A stretch of DNA of 45,177 nucleotides from positions 1-45,177 of the IMG/VR virus record IMGVR_UViG_3300041402_000280; one strand, given 5' to 3'. The notes beneath the pieces were generated by a model. It ran no database searches. It had not been told where the DNA came from and saw only the letters and a list, made by a program, of their open reading frames with translations. The DNA comes from a virus. Both the position numbers and the translations under genes were made by a program. This document shows, piece after piece, positions 17,572 to 25,680 of the stretch (its first letter is position 1; each line of letters starts with the position of its first letter).

Positions 17572-18171
17572 TTTTTCGTTCTCCTGTTTGGTTGAACTGC
17601 TATCTTCCTTCAATGCTATTTCAAAACCTTCAACCGCCCCATCGGCGGCATCAAGTACAAGCCTCGCTTGCGGCCCGGCCCGGCCCTTGTCCACAATGGC
17701 AACATGATTGTAGACAATGTTTGTTTGGCGTTCGTCATATCGTTCACCCTGGTAGGTTCCAGACTCTTTGACCATCTTGCATTCATAACCACAAGAAATT
17801 TCCCTGACAGGCGAATCTTCCCGCATAATCTTGTCAATAGCATCCTGATCAGTGACCATCATTCTTGTATCAAGATAGATGTCATTTTTGGTCGGTGATT
17901 TGACCAGACTGCCAACAGCAAATTGTTTGGTGTTTTTGGCGTCAAGTTTGCCGGGGTAGGGATGGCCATCAGTCACCGGCCTGTTTTTAAGCGTTTCCAT
18001 TGAATCAGCTTTGAAAACGTCATCAGGGTGGCGAAGTTCCCGAGTTGTTGACCCATCGGGCTTGTGATAGACAAAGACACCGGCCCGGGTCACTCTGGCA
18101 TCGGCATGAAGATAACCATTTTGATCAATGGTCGGTTTGCTTATTTCGTGCTTGTCAAATCTAAGTACCAT
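16951..18171 (-). CDS. prohead protease-scaffold fusion, DUF2213-like
   Basis: A 406-residue protein. Residues 1-175 match the DUF2213 prohead protease pattern: DARVTRAGVFVYHKPDGS, LKNRPVTDGHP (a histidine likely catalytic), SPVREISCGYECK and YNHVAIVDKGRAGPQARL. The rest is a long helical, charged region like a scaffold. An internal ATG at 17571 has AGGAG nine bases upstream, so a free scaffold may also be made. Cleaves head proteins during maturation. It overlaps the gpF-like gene by 11 bases. Confidence 0.8.
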   Translation of the reverse strand: MVLRFDKHEISKPTIDQNGYLHADARVTRAGVFVYHKPDGSTTRELRHPDDVFKADSMETLKNRPVTDGHPYPGKLDAKNTKQFAVGSLVKSPTKNDIYLDTRMMVTDQDAIDKIMREDSPVREISCGYECKMVKESGTYQGERYDERQTNIVYNHVAIVDKGRAGPQARLVLDAADGAVEGFEIALKEDSSSTKQENEKMKVVKIKRAALKTGTFKTDALSVEVDESAEQAIGIILDQLDSSVDHIRGLETKLDAATTKADTLKGEMDQLKIDAVIPPEKLAAMVADRADVLGVAAHIGVTDKLDDVDSDGIKKKIVLFKNPDLKADDLSSAGYVQGRYDSIIAGIKADNEGLTSLAALAAATSGTGQHGKLDEDDNGETLAPAAKFKQDTENLWMTKEDQAANV

Positions 18172-19120
18172 TTTCAGGGGCTCCCTTGATTAATTTATCA
18201 AGAACCGGTTCAGCGTAACACCGGCAATTTATATCCTGGCCGGGGTGGTTACGTTCTCCCGCCCTCTTTCCTTTAAATACTGTAATCGGGGGATTTTTCC
18301 AAGAAAATTTTTCACCATTCAATCTGGCATGGCTTGAATATCCACTTGAATTGGCAAGACTTCTGACTCTCCCATCTTCAACGGTACGCCAAATATAGTC
18401 AGTTACACCGGCCGCCGTTTGCCTTAATTCCGACAATCGACCATTGAATTTTGATATTTGATCCCGGGCAATAAGCGCCGCAGATCGGTCAGCCGCGCCA
18501 AATAATTCAGTCAGCTTGGCCCGTATCTGGCCCGGGCTTGCTCCCCTGCGCGACTCCCTGAAAATCATCTGTTCAATGTCTGACAAATGTTCTATTGGGA
18601 TAGTCTTGATCAGGCTGGCGTTCTCATGAACAAAAGCTTGGATTTCATCGGCAAGCCATGGTTCAGCAAATGTAGGGTCAACGCCAAGAACGGTTTTGGT
18701 TTGGTTTCTGAATGTTTTGTGATTTATGGTGTCAATTACATCAGCTTGATCTTTTGCTAGGCGGTCAATGGCTGATTCTGGAAATGACCTAGCAAAGCCA
18801 ATCCGGATCTTGTCAAATATCGCCCTGATATCATCAACGGCGGCATCCAGGCGCCACCCCGGCACCACCCCGGCAGTACTCCGGCAACGCCCCGGCAACA
18901 TCCCGGTATTTATTTTGAAGGTTAGATTCTCAATGACATCAGGCCCGGCGGCATCAAGCTTGACGGGCCGGGCCTGGGTAATGAAATCAAGCATGGGGAA
19001 AAGTTCAGCTTCAACCAGTTCTTTGAATGGCTCAAGCAAAGTGGTTATCCCGGCGGCATAGCGGTCTTCAAATCTTCTGACGCTTTGCGGCTTTGGTATT
19101 TTGGGGCGGCGTTTAGGCAT
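18161..19120 (-). CDS. minor head protein, Mu gpF-like
   Basis: A 319-residue protein with the SPP1 gp7/Mu gpF morphogenesis pattern in its C-terminal third: WRTVEDGRVRSLANSSGYSSH (split here as WRTVEDGRVR and YSSHARLNG), a hydrophilic loop, then HPGQDINCRCYAEPV. These proteins bind the portal inside the procapsid. It lies between a DNA methyltransferase and the protease gene; portal is the next head gene upstream. Confidence 0.8.
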   Translation of the reverse strand: MPKRRPKIPKPQSVRRFEDRYAAGITTLLEPFKELVEAELFPMLDFITQARPVKLDAAGPDVIENLTFKINTGMLPGRCRSTAGVVPGWRLDAAVDDIRAIFDKIRIGFARSFPESAIDRLAKDQADVIDTINHKTFRNQTKTVLGVDPTFAEPWLADEIQAFVHENASLIKTIPIEHLSDIEQMIFRESRRGASPGQIRAKLTELFGAADRSAALIARDQISKFNGRLSELRQTAAGVTDYIWRTVEDGRVRSLANSSGYSSHARLNGEKFSWKNPPITVFKGKRAGERNHPGQDINCRCYAEPVLDKLIKGAPENGT

Positions 19121-19163
19121 TTAGAAAATATTTTTCCCGATTTTTAAGGGTAATAAAGACTGA

Positions 19164-20108
19164 TTAAAACATTTCTTTTTGAGCTGTTTCTTTCCTGACT
19201 CGTTCGTTTGCCATTTCTACATATTTAAGTTCTGTGTCAAATCCTATAAAATCACGACCCCTTTTTTTGGCCGCCACACATTCAGAACCGCTACCAGCGA
19301 AAGGAATTACCACCAAATCACCCTTGCGGCTACTGGTCATTACAAGGCAATTACTAATTGAATCAGGCTTTACCGTGTCGTGGTCGTGATCGGTAGGCAC
19401 AAATCTAAACTTCAACACCTCTGTGCTTTTCGAGAAGTTATTGAACTCCCGCCGCAACTCTTCATACTCCCGCCGCAACTCTGGACACCATAATTGCAAC
19501 TTCCCGTACATCTCAGCCGTAAACATGGTTGGCTCTGCCTTGTCCAGGCTTAGGCAAGCAGAAGCGACACCCCCGCCGTTTGTCGCCGTCCCCAGTGCTG
19601 CGTTTATATCTTTAAATTTAACCTTTCCTTTGGCTTCCATTATGGTGGCCCTGATATAATCCCGGATATGGTAAACGCACTGAGTCAAATTATATTGGTC
19701 GTTGCTATACATCAGCACCCGTTCTGTACTGTTCGGGAAGCTCCGCAGTTGCTCACTGCCAGTCGATCCAAATAGCCCATCACGCTCGGCCTTTTCCCAA
19801 ACTAAACTATTTACAAGGCCAAAATACTTGTCAAATATCACCTGCACATAGGCTATTTTCTTACTGTGGCCGTAGACGTACAGCGTCCCATTTTCGGCAA
19901 GTATTCGCTTATATGCCTTGGCCTGTTCTTCCATAAATTCTAAGTATTCATCAAAGGATTTCCAGACAAAATCAAAATCTCCTTTAACCTCAAAATATGG
20001 AGGGTCTGCAATTATCAGGCTGGCGCATTTTTCAGGCAGTGCGGCCATGCCTTGCCTATTGTCCATGTGGTGGACGGTATTAATTTTACCTTTTTCAATA
20101 TCTGTCAT
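19164..20108 (-). CDS. DNA adenine/cytosine-N4 methyltransferase (DPPY class)
   Basis: About 314 residues from the ATG at 20108, which has AGGAG eight bases upstream; the GTG at 20117 overlaps that site. It has IIADPPYF (catalytic DPPY near residues 35-38), YVYGHSKK, and the SAM-binding FAGSG in VVIPFAGSGSECVAAKKRG near the end, the order of beta-class N-methyltransferases. The helical REYEELRREFNNF segment is a typical spacer. It is inserted in the head module between portal and gpF-like genes, so it is expressed late. Likely protects virion DNA from restriction. One of three methyltransferases here. Confidence 0.85.
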   Translation of the reverse strand: MTDIEKGKINTVHHMDNRQGMAALPEKCASLIIADPPYFEVKGDFDFVWKSFDEYLEFMEEQAKAYKRILAENGTLYVYGHSKKIAYVQVIFDKYFGLVNSLVWEKAERDGLFGSTGSEQLRSFPNSTERVLMYSNDQYNLTQCVYHIRDYIRATIMEAKGKVKFKDINAALGTATNGGGVASACLSLDKAEPTMFTAEMYGKLQLWCPELRREYEELRREFNNFSKSTEVLKFRFVPTDHDHDTVKPDSISNCLVMTSSRKGDLVVIPFAGSGSECVAAKKRGRDFIGFDTELKYVEMANERVRKETAQKEMF

Positions 20109-20145
20109 TCTGTTCACTCCTTGTGTTTCATGGCTTTAATAAAGA

Positions 20146-21555
20146 TTATTCTTTAATCCCTTCTTTTTTATCAGGGTTGTTTAGGTCATCATCATCTGCA
20201 GGCTCTTCAAGGGGTTGTTTGCTCAACTGTTTCAGCATCTTCTTCCGGCGGTCAACATCGATCACCATATTTGTCACATTGATCTGATCACCGCCGAACC
20301 GGGAAACGGCCACTTCTTCAGGCTCCACAACGCCCATTTCCAAGTACATTTTATCAGATTCAGCCACTTCACGCCTGACCTTTGCTTCATCAAGTTCAGA
20401 TAGTTGCCACAACGGCACCCATTCAAACTTGATTTCTCCCGGGGCATAACCCATGGGCGCGGTGATGATGTCAATGATCTTCCTGACTTTGGAGTTCAGG
20501 CGGGTTTCTTGGAAAGAACTGATATTGTCATAATGAATTCTTAAATCACTTTGGCTGGTATCCCCGCCAAGCTTGCCGGTCATGTTGCTGTAAAATCTTG
20601 ATTTTGGAATACTGAAAGCCGCACTTGCAACTTCCATGAATTTGTCCATCAGTTCATGAAGGCCGGTCACTGGCGTTCCCATCTTTTCAAATTCTTCATC
20701 AGCACCATAAACAGCAATATTGTTGATCGCCAATTCTTGGGCCAATACCTGAAGACGGTTGATCAACTGTTCTTCCCCGATGTCATTTGAAAGAAGATCT
20801 GTCAGATTGGCAATCTTCATTTTCTTGGTAACAAAATCTTGAAGAACTGATGACCCGGATTGAAAAGCAACGCCAAATTGGCGAAGTGCTTCAAACACAT
20901 TGAAGATGATCGGGGCGCCCCAACCAAAGTTTCTGACCCTTAAAACAGGGGGAAGATAGTCACCATCAAACCTGATAACCCTTGATTCGTGGACAACCAA
21001 CATCCTGGCGCCGGCAACCTTCAATTCTTGGACCTGATAAAGTTCAACTTCACCAAAATTGTTCTTGGTGGGGTCGGTGTAAAATGTCATTGGATAGGCA
21101 AAGAACCGGTCAACGTTGTTGAAAAAATCGACTGACCTGATTTGGCCAAGCGGTTGGTCAACCTGACGGCCGTCAAACGCTCCAATGATCATGGCATTGC
21201 CGCCATAAAGCCTTTGAAGAATTATAGCTTCTTCCATTTTATCACGGATTTTTAGCCGTTCAAGTTCATCATTGACGGCATCGATCACATCGGGATTGTC
21301 ATTGATTATCCTAATGAACTTCCGAGTGGCATCTTTGGCGGGGATTTCTATCCCTTTTCTTGTGACCCAATCACCTTCAAAAAGATAATCAAGTTGTTGG
21401 CGTGAAATAGCATAATCCCGCGCAAAGGTTGTTCTTGTTATCGGATCACCGGCGCCACCAAACTTGTTGATTGCATTAACCCACCGGTCATAACGTGCGT
21501 GGGTTATCCCGTTGTTGCCTGGTAACAGTTTGACAATCTTGTTATCAGCTTCCAT
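20146..21555 (-). CDS. portal protein, DUF1073-like
   Basis: A 469-residue protein. LDYLFEGDWVTRKGIEIPAKDATRK (shown by LFEGDW and EIPAKDATRKF) near residues 56-80 is the family signature, followed by LQRLYGGNAMIIGAFDGR, FRVRNFGWGAPIIFNVFEALR and a C-terminal GDTSQSDLRIHYDNISSFQETR. It forms the dodecameric ring through which DNA is packed. It overlaps terL by 11 bases. Confidence 0.85.
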   Translation of the reverse strand: MEADNKIVKLLPGNNGITHARYDRWVNAINKFGGAGDPITRTTFARDYAISRQQLDYLFEGDWVTRKGIEIPAKDATRKFIRIINDNPDVIDAVNDELERLKIRDKMEEAIILQRLYGGNAMIIGAFDGRQVDQPLGQIRSVDFFNNVDRFFAYPMTFYTDPTKNNFGEVELYQVQELKVAGARMLVVHESRVIRFDGDYLPPVLRVRNFGWGAPIIFNVFEALRQFGVAFQSGSSVLQDFVTKKMKIANLTDLLSNDIGEEQLINRLQVLAQELAINNIAVYGADEEFEKMGTPVTGLHELMDKFMEVASAAFSIPKSRFYSNMTGKLGGDTSQSDLRIHYDNISSFQETRLNSKVRKIIDIITAPMGYAPGEIKFEWVPLWQLSELDEAKVRREVAESDKMYLEMGVVEPEEVAVSRFGGDQINVTNMVIDVDRRKKMLKQLSKQPLEEPADDDDLNNPDKKEGIKE

Positions 21556-23161
21556 TATTTGCCACCTTCTTTTGTAAGCCCGTTCTTTTGGCCATCAATT
21601 GTGCTGTTGATCTGGTTTCCGCATAGCAATAAACCACGGCTTCAGCTTCATTTGGTGATTGTATCCCGCCTATCTTCATAACCTTTTTTGAAACCATTTG
21701 CATCTTGCCAGCTTCATTGGCAAAAACCCTGGCCGTTGATAATTGGGCAATCAGCTTGGGGTTGTCGGGGATGCTGATCAGTTTGTCAACATCCCATTCT
21801 TTGATTTTGTTGACATGCTCCCATGTTCTTTCAAATCTACATCTCAAATCCCACCAAAGCTTTGCCTTGAGATTGGCAAACATGTCTTTATTGGTTTTTC
21901 CAGGCGCAAAAAAGCCGGGTAACTTCTTTGATCCAAAGTTAATCCCGGCATGACTGAAGCTATAATTTGCCTTTTGATCAAGTGACCACAATTCGCCCTT
22001 GATGCCTGAACCAACGCCAATATTGTCATAATTTAGATGCTCAACATTGTTTTTACTACTAAGCAAATGCGCCCTTCTTGCTGTTTGTGTGGTGTTTCCA
22101 GCCGTCCAGACTTCTAATTTCTTTAATACCACACCATGGCGAAAACACCAAGCATTGTCATCACCGCCGCCATCGTTGTCAGCGACATCTAGCCCGGCGG
22201 TTCTCGTTCCTGATTCTTCAAGCTCAAGATTAATGGCGGCCCTGACCCATTCAGCCGGGATGCAAACGCCCTCGATCGAAGCATGATAATCAATGTCAAT
22301 TTCTTGGGCCACAATGACCGGTGTCAGATTCCTTTTCTGGTAGTTGTACCAATCTTGATCTTTCCGGGGGTCGTCTTTCCAATGGAATGTGAAGACATCT
22401 ATCAAGCCACCATGGCGCTTTGTATAGAATGGATTACCGGCGCCGTTCGGAGTTGAACAGTCAATTTTGACATCAGAGTTTTGGGATAATGCGGCGTCAA
22501 TGGTTTCCGGATGTTCATAGAACGCGCTTTCATCTTTGAAATACATGGATGACCGGCCGCCGCGTCCAATGTTATCACCGGCTTCACCTGTGATGGTATT
22601 GCCATTGTCCGGATTGATGATCTTTAAAAATGGAACATGGGCCGAATAATTGAAACCATATGGCAAAACTTCAGGGGGGAGATATACCAAACAAGTTCTA
22701 ATTTTTTCAAAAATGCTGTCAGGATCACCGATCTTGTCAACAAGGTCTTGTTTTCTACTGCCAAAGCTGACTTTGGATCCAGAACGGAAACGCCACAACC
22801 AAAGAGCAAAGGCAATGTTTAGCCAGGTGAAACCAACGTCACGGGATTTTTCGGCCAAGCCATCATTCTTGTTTTCATATTTTTCACGCAACCAATTCAA
22901 ATATTCAATTTGTTTTGGAAATAAAATGAAAGGCATCCAAGCCGGATTTTTCCGGGGATCATAGGTCATGAACCAATCTTGAACAAAATCAATGTGGCCA
23001 GTTTCAGCACATTCATAATGCTTAAGCATGGCCACAAGTTTTGTTCTGTCGGTTCTTACTTCCTGAAGGCGCTGGGCCCGTTCCTGATAAATGGGAATAT
23101 AGTCAGGTTTTTTGAAGTTGAACTTGGGATATCTGGAATTGATTAATTTGGGTTTGGTCAT
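21545..23161 (-). CDS. terminase large subunit
   Basis: A 538-residue protein. It has a Walker-A-like EKSRDVGFTWLN (residues about 103-114) in the style of terminases where SRxxGxT replaces the usual lysine loop, a Walker-B-like SMYFKDESAFY near residue 208, and a nuclease segment with AGLDVAD near 315. It packs DNA into the prohead and cuts concatemers. The small subunit gene is 1.5 kb upstream, separated by cargo genes and a tRNA. Confidence 0.9.
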   Translation of the reverse strand: MTKPKLINSRYPKFNFKKPDYIPIYQERAQRLQEVRTDRTKLVAMLKHYECAETGHIDFVQDWFMTYDPRKNPAWMPFILFPKQIEYLNWLREKYENKNDGLAEKSRDVGFTWLNIAFALWLWRFRSGSKVSFGSRKQDLVDKIGDPDSIFEKIRTCLVYLPPEVLPYGFNYSAHVPFLKIINPDNGNTITGEAGDNIGRGGRSSMYFKDESAFYEHPETIDAALSQNSDVKIDCSTPNGAGNPFYTKRHGGLIDVFTFHWKDDPRKDQDWYNYQKRNLTPVIVAQEIDIDYHASIEGVCIPAEWVRAAINLELEESGTRTAGLDVADNDGGGDDNAWCFRHGVVLKKLEVWTAGNTTQTARRAHLLSSKNNVEHLNYDNIGVGSGIKGELWSLDQKANYSFSHAGINFGSKKLPGFFAPGKTNKDMFANLKAKLWWDLRCRFERTWEHVNKIKEWDVDKLISIPDNPKLIAQLSTARVFANEAGKMQMVSKKVMKIGGIQSPNEAEAVVYCYAETRSTAQLMAKRTGLQKKVANNGS

Positions 23162-23162
23162 A

Positions 23163-23369
23163 CTAATCGTGAAATTCTAATCTGCAAACAGGGCAAAAAA
23201 CAGTTCCTTCACCCAGAACCAGCCAGCCATTTTCTTCAAGCCATTCTTGATATGCGTCTTGGCTTAAATCATTTATTATAGGTTCTGCTGATGTTGATAT
23301 TTCATCATGGCAACCATCAAGATGATTACCATCACAATCAGCATGTATATTTAACACAGCTTCGATCAT
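23163..23369 (-). CDS. small Cys-rich hypothetical protein
   Basis: A 68-residue protein with an N-terminal HADCDGNHLDGCHDEI, a central helix and a C-terminal GWLVLGEGTVFCPVC. The two cysteine pairs could bind zinc, as in many small phage proteins of this shape. It begins three bases after the preceding small gene and ends just before terL. Function unknown. Confidence 0.55.
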   Translation of the reverse strand: MIEAVLNIHADCDGNHLDGCHDEISTSAEPIINDLSQDAYQEWLEENGWLVLGEGTVFCPVCRLEFHD

Positions 23370-23372
23370 GGC

Positions 23373-23531
23373 TTAGCTACCAAAGGAGAAAACTATTTTA
23401 GAATGTCCGCATCTTTCACATTGGTCCCAACCTAAAGTTAAAACAATACCGGTGTCGCCTGTGAAATTTTCTACAAAGCCATTGTCTTGATGAAATCCAA
23501 GTTTGCATTTTATCCAATTCAAAATTTTCAT
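23373..23531 (-). CDS. small hypothetical protein
   Basis: A 52-residue frame (MKILNWIKCKLGF...CERCGHSKIVFSFGS) with a good ribosome-binding site (GGAG, nine bases before the ATG). It is tightly spaced to the next gene (three bases), which supports its being real. One CxxC pair is present. Function unknown. Confidence 0.5.
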   Translation of the reverse strand: MKILNWIKCKLGFHQDNGFVENFTGDTGIVLTLGWDQCERCGHSKIVFSFGS

Positions 23532-23635
23532 GGCGTTATTCTCCTTGATCAAACAATGTGCGGCTAGGTTTTATCCTTTTCAGGTGGCCCACCTATTTAA
23601 TCTATCAGTATCAAGAACCGCACAAATTTATTTTA

Positions 23636-23709
23636 TGGCAAGGGCGCCAGGGCTCGAACCTGAGATATCAGCGTCAAAGGCTGATGTGTTACCACTACAC
23701 CACACCCCT
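23636..23709 (-). tRNA. tRNA-Gln (anticodon TTG)
   Basis: A full cloverleaf of 74 bases on the minus strand: acceptor AGGGGTG/CGCCCTT (with G-T pairs), D stem GTGT/ACAC, anticodon stem TCAGC/GCTGA with loop CTTTGAC (anticodon TTG, reading CAA), TTCGAGC T-loop and encoded GCCA end. It is the only tRNA I found. It lies in the cargo stretch between terS and terL. It may boost CAA decoding late in infection; a suppressor role is excluded by the anticodon. Confidence 0.9.
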
Positions 23710-23714
23710 ATTGA

Positions 23715-24137
23715 TTAGCATCCCAAATGAATAAAAGTTTGCCTGATTAGCGGCCTTGAAAGCAAATGATATATTTGATCAATTTCGTACTGGCCCCTAA
23801 ATAAAAAAGCTGGTTCATCAAAATAGATTGTTTCAAATGGCGGTTTGGCTAGGTGTCTGCCACTTATGATTTCATTGACCGTCAGAACAAGGGCTTGGCT
23901 TTCAAGATACTCCCTTCTGTGATCGTGTTTCCTTACGACTATCAGTGTTTTTTTATCAGAATTGGCGTGAATATATTTACTCTTGCCAGTTTGCCGGCCA
24001 ATATCAATCTTCACGGTGCAATATTCTCGGCAAAAGCTATCAACTGGCAATGCCTTGATAGTGTCCTCAGATATACTTTCCCGGTTCTTGTGATTAAGGG
24101 CAATCAGTTGATTAATTAATTTGTGTAATTCATTCAT
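23715..24137 (-). CDS. small P-loop NTPase-like protein
   Basis: About 140 residues from the ATG at 24137, which has GGGAG eight bases upstream; the frame is open to 24185. It has a short Walker A, IDIGRQTGKSK (G47 to S53), then TLIVVRK as the following strand, and a Walker B, IYFDEPAF (104-111). This Walker A form, GRQxGKS, is like terminases and phage ATPases. Nothing follows the core, so it is a stand-alone half-size NTPase. It lies between the tRNA and the remnant at 24221. Function unknown. Confidence 0.6.
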   Translation of the reverse strand: MNELHKLINQLIALNHKNRESISEDTIKALPVDSFCREYCTVKIDIGRQTGKSKYIHANSDKKTLIVVRKHDHRREYLESQALVLTVNEIISGRHLAKPPFETIYFDEPAFLFRGQYEIDQIYHLLSRPLIRQTFIHLGC

Positions 24138-24220
24138 GGCTTTTTCTCCCTGTGTTGTTTTTAGGCATTCTTCTCTTTGTCGCATAATATTTATTTGTAA
24201 AATCGGAGGCTAATAACTAG

Positions 24221-24268
24221 TTAAAAACCCGTTCCAAGTAGTTGGTCAGGGCTAGTTCCTTTTAAAAT
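24221..24268 (-). pseudogene. 3' remnant of a Dam-like methylase gene
   Basis: 48 bases code ILKGTSPDQLLGTGF plus stop and match the last 48 bases of the Dam gene at 32955-33692 at 43 of 48 positions. Stop codons lie just upstream in the same frame, so no gene remains. The stop TAA again sits in a G-TTA box. It shows that a Dam-bearing segment like that at 33 kb was once here and was mostly lost. Confidence 0.65.
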
Positions 24269-24385
24269 GGTTGCACTTCCGCCGGCCTATGGAGACCAGT
24301 TCTATAGTGGTGTTTTAGCGCAATAATTAAATGTTTATAGCCCTCGAATTGCCTCTCGGAGACCATTCGGTCGGACTCTTACAAA

Positions 24386-24547
24386 CTAACCAATTGCCGA
24401 TTTTCTGCTTCTGTATTCCTTATCCCACTCCGCATAATTCACCCAATCAACATAGATATGCCCGCAAAAAGGGCACTCTGTTGGGCCTGGTTTTTCTCTT
24501 TCAAATTCCTTATTACATTTTTGGCAGACATATCTAGGTTTTATCAT
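24386..24547 (-). CDS. small zinc-ribbon protein
   Basis: A 53-residue frame, too short for most gene finders: CQKC (residues 8-11), then KPGPTECPFCGHIYVDWVNY. Two CxxC knuckles form a likely zinc ribbon. It is a paralogue of the 58-residue protein at 34145-34321, which has KPGPTSCPKCGHLYVEWVNY. Both are followed and preceded by the same attC-like repeats. Similar small proteins are common in phages; function unknown. Confidence 0.65.
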   Translation of the reverse strand: MIKPRYVCQKCNKEFEREKPGPTECPFCGHIYVDWVNYAEWDKEYRSRKSAIG

Positions 24548-24594
24548 AATTTAAAGCATCGGTATTACTGTTACATTGCCCGTTTAACTACGGT

Positions 24595-24683
24595 TTTTAA
24601 CCAAAAAATTAACCAGACGGTGCCACGTGTCCGGGCTGACTTCCAAGTTTATTTACGACGCATGGTTATTATCGGCGTTATGC
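24595..24683 (-). repeat. attC-like site after terS (site A)
   Basis: Read on the plus strand the arms are TTTTAAC-(8)-TAACCA ... TGGTTA-(8)-GTTATGC, with equal 8-base spacers on both sides and a variable centre. The terS stop codon is the TTA of the right GTTATGC box. The left 31 bases are almost identical to site B at 34375, and the right 13 (TTATCGGCGTTAT) to site C at 35061. That mosaic of conserved ends is what integron attC sites show. Confidence 0.55.
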
Positions 24684-25190
24684 ATTACCGGCCGTCCGGC
24701 CCTTGACCATATCCAAATAGGTATTTGTGGCTTGCTTGGGCTCCATATCGTCAGTGATTTCTTGAGGAACGCCCTTTTCTTCTGACACATGAAGACGATC
24801 AACAAAATCAGCCCCGGCGCGGCCAAGGGCTTCAGAAGCTTTTAGCCGGTTCTTCATATCAGCAACTTCACGGATTTCAATCATGACCGGCTCGCCGTCT
24901 TCACCAATGACAACTTTGTCGTCTTCGCCACGTTTTTCAACCAGTTTGACAAGTTGAGGATCACCCCGCATCACCGATGACCAAAACGCTTGACGCTCTT
25001 TTCTGTCAGCAATGATCGGGGTTGCATCTTTTTCTTCACGCTTCCTTAGTCTGTCAATGATATAGCTTTTCTTTACTATCCTTTGAACGTAACCATATGA
25101 CATTTTGATCTTTTCGGCGGTTTCTTTGATGCTCCCGTTCCACGCTGAAACGATCTTTTTTTCCCCTTTTGACAGTTTTTTTGCGCTCAT
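24678..25190 (-). CDS. terminase small subunit
   Basis: A 170-residue protein: an N-terminal helix-turn-helix-like region (SIKETAEKIKMSYGYVQRIVKKS), then ADRKERQAFWSSVMRGDPQL and MKNRLKASEALGRAGADFVD, the standard core of small terminase proteins. It recognises the packaging site. Its start lies only about three bases after the predicted transcription start of the promoter at 25200-25229 and has no ribosome-binding site, so the message may be leaderless. Its stop lies in attC-like site A. Confidence 0.85.
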   Translation of the reverse strand: MSAKKLSKGEKKIVSAWNGSIKETAEKIKMSYGYVQRIVKKSYIIDRLRKREEKDATPIIADRKERQAFWSSVMRGDPQLVKLVEKRGEDDKVVIGEDGEPVMIEIREVADMKNRLKASEALGRAGADFVDRLHVSEEKGVPQEITDDMEPKQATNTYLDMVKGRTAGNA

Positions 25191-25199
25191 GATGGTTTT

Positions 25200-25229
25200 A
25201 TTTTATCCGAAACAGTTAAAAATTGTCAA
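25200..25229 (-). promoter_or_regulatory. predicted sigma-70-type promoter for the late operon
   Basis: On the minus strand TTGACA (25229-25224) is followed by an 18-base spacer and TAAAAT (25205-25200). This is a perfect -35 and five of six at -10. It is directly upstream of terS, the first late gene. The predicted start, about 25193, leaves almost no leader. Confidence 0.65.
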
Positions 25230-25268
25230 TTTTTGGTTGGTTTTCCATTTATTTACACTGTTGGATTG

Positions 25269-25661
25269 CTAAACATCGCCAAGACTAAAAACAATGCCCC
25301 GGCAATATTTCTCGCCACCTTCCCAAATGGTAAATTCGGCATGGGGGATGTCAGTCTTATATGTCCAACTGATATCTGGCTCATCACAAAAAAGAGCGTC
25401 TATCTTCTTTGCCTGGGCCATCATGCGTTCGGCATAAGGACAATCGTCACAATCACATTCATTCTCAAACAGTCCTTTTTGAGTGACAAAAGCCAGGCTT
25501 CCACGTTCATCGTTAATGGCACCACGAAACTCCATCAGATCATCACTGGCACCGAACACAACAACAAGGTCTGTACCTTGCAGGCCGTGTTGAATGTCAG
25601 GGGAAATTTCATCAAGATACTCTCTCCCATTCAAGGCTTCTGCTATCTTGTCTCTGGTCAT
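25269..25661 (-). CDS. conserved phage hypothetical protein
   Basis: A 130-residue acidic protein: DIQHGLQGTDLVVVFGASDDLMEFRGAI near the start, DCDDCPYAERM (two cysteines plus one) at about residues 70-80 and a C-terminal beta part ending CRGIVFSLGDV. I know related proteins in other phages but no function. A site of the attC-like family (25681-25768) lies just upstream, with AAGGTG before its start. Last gene of the leftward early group. Confidence 0.6.
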   Translation of the reverse strand: MTRDKIAEALNGREYLDEISPDIQHGLQGTDLVVVFGASDDLMEFRGAINDERGSLAFVTQKGLFENECDCDDCPYAERMMAQAKKIDALFCDEPDISWTYKTDIPHAEFTIWEGGEKYCRGIVFSLGDV

Positions 25662-25680
25662 TCTAAATCACCTTTACGCA

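Noticed and set aside
23581-23593. AGGTGGGCCACCT-type palindrome near the tRNA
   Set aside because: Short and single; not enough to call an operator or terminator.
24386-24706. Plus-strand frames in the terS-downstream region
   Set aside because: They are complements of the zinc-ribbon gene and the repeat, and have no ribosome-binding site.
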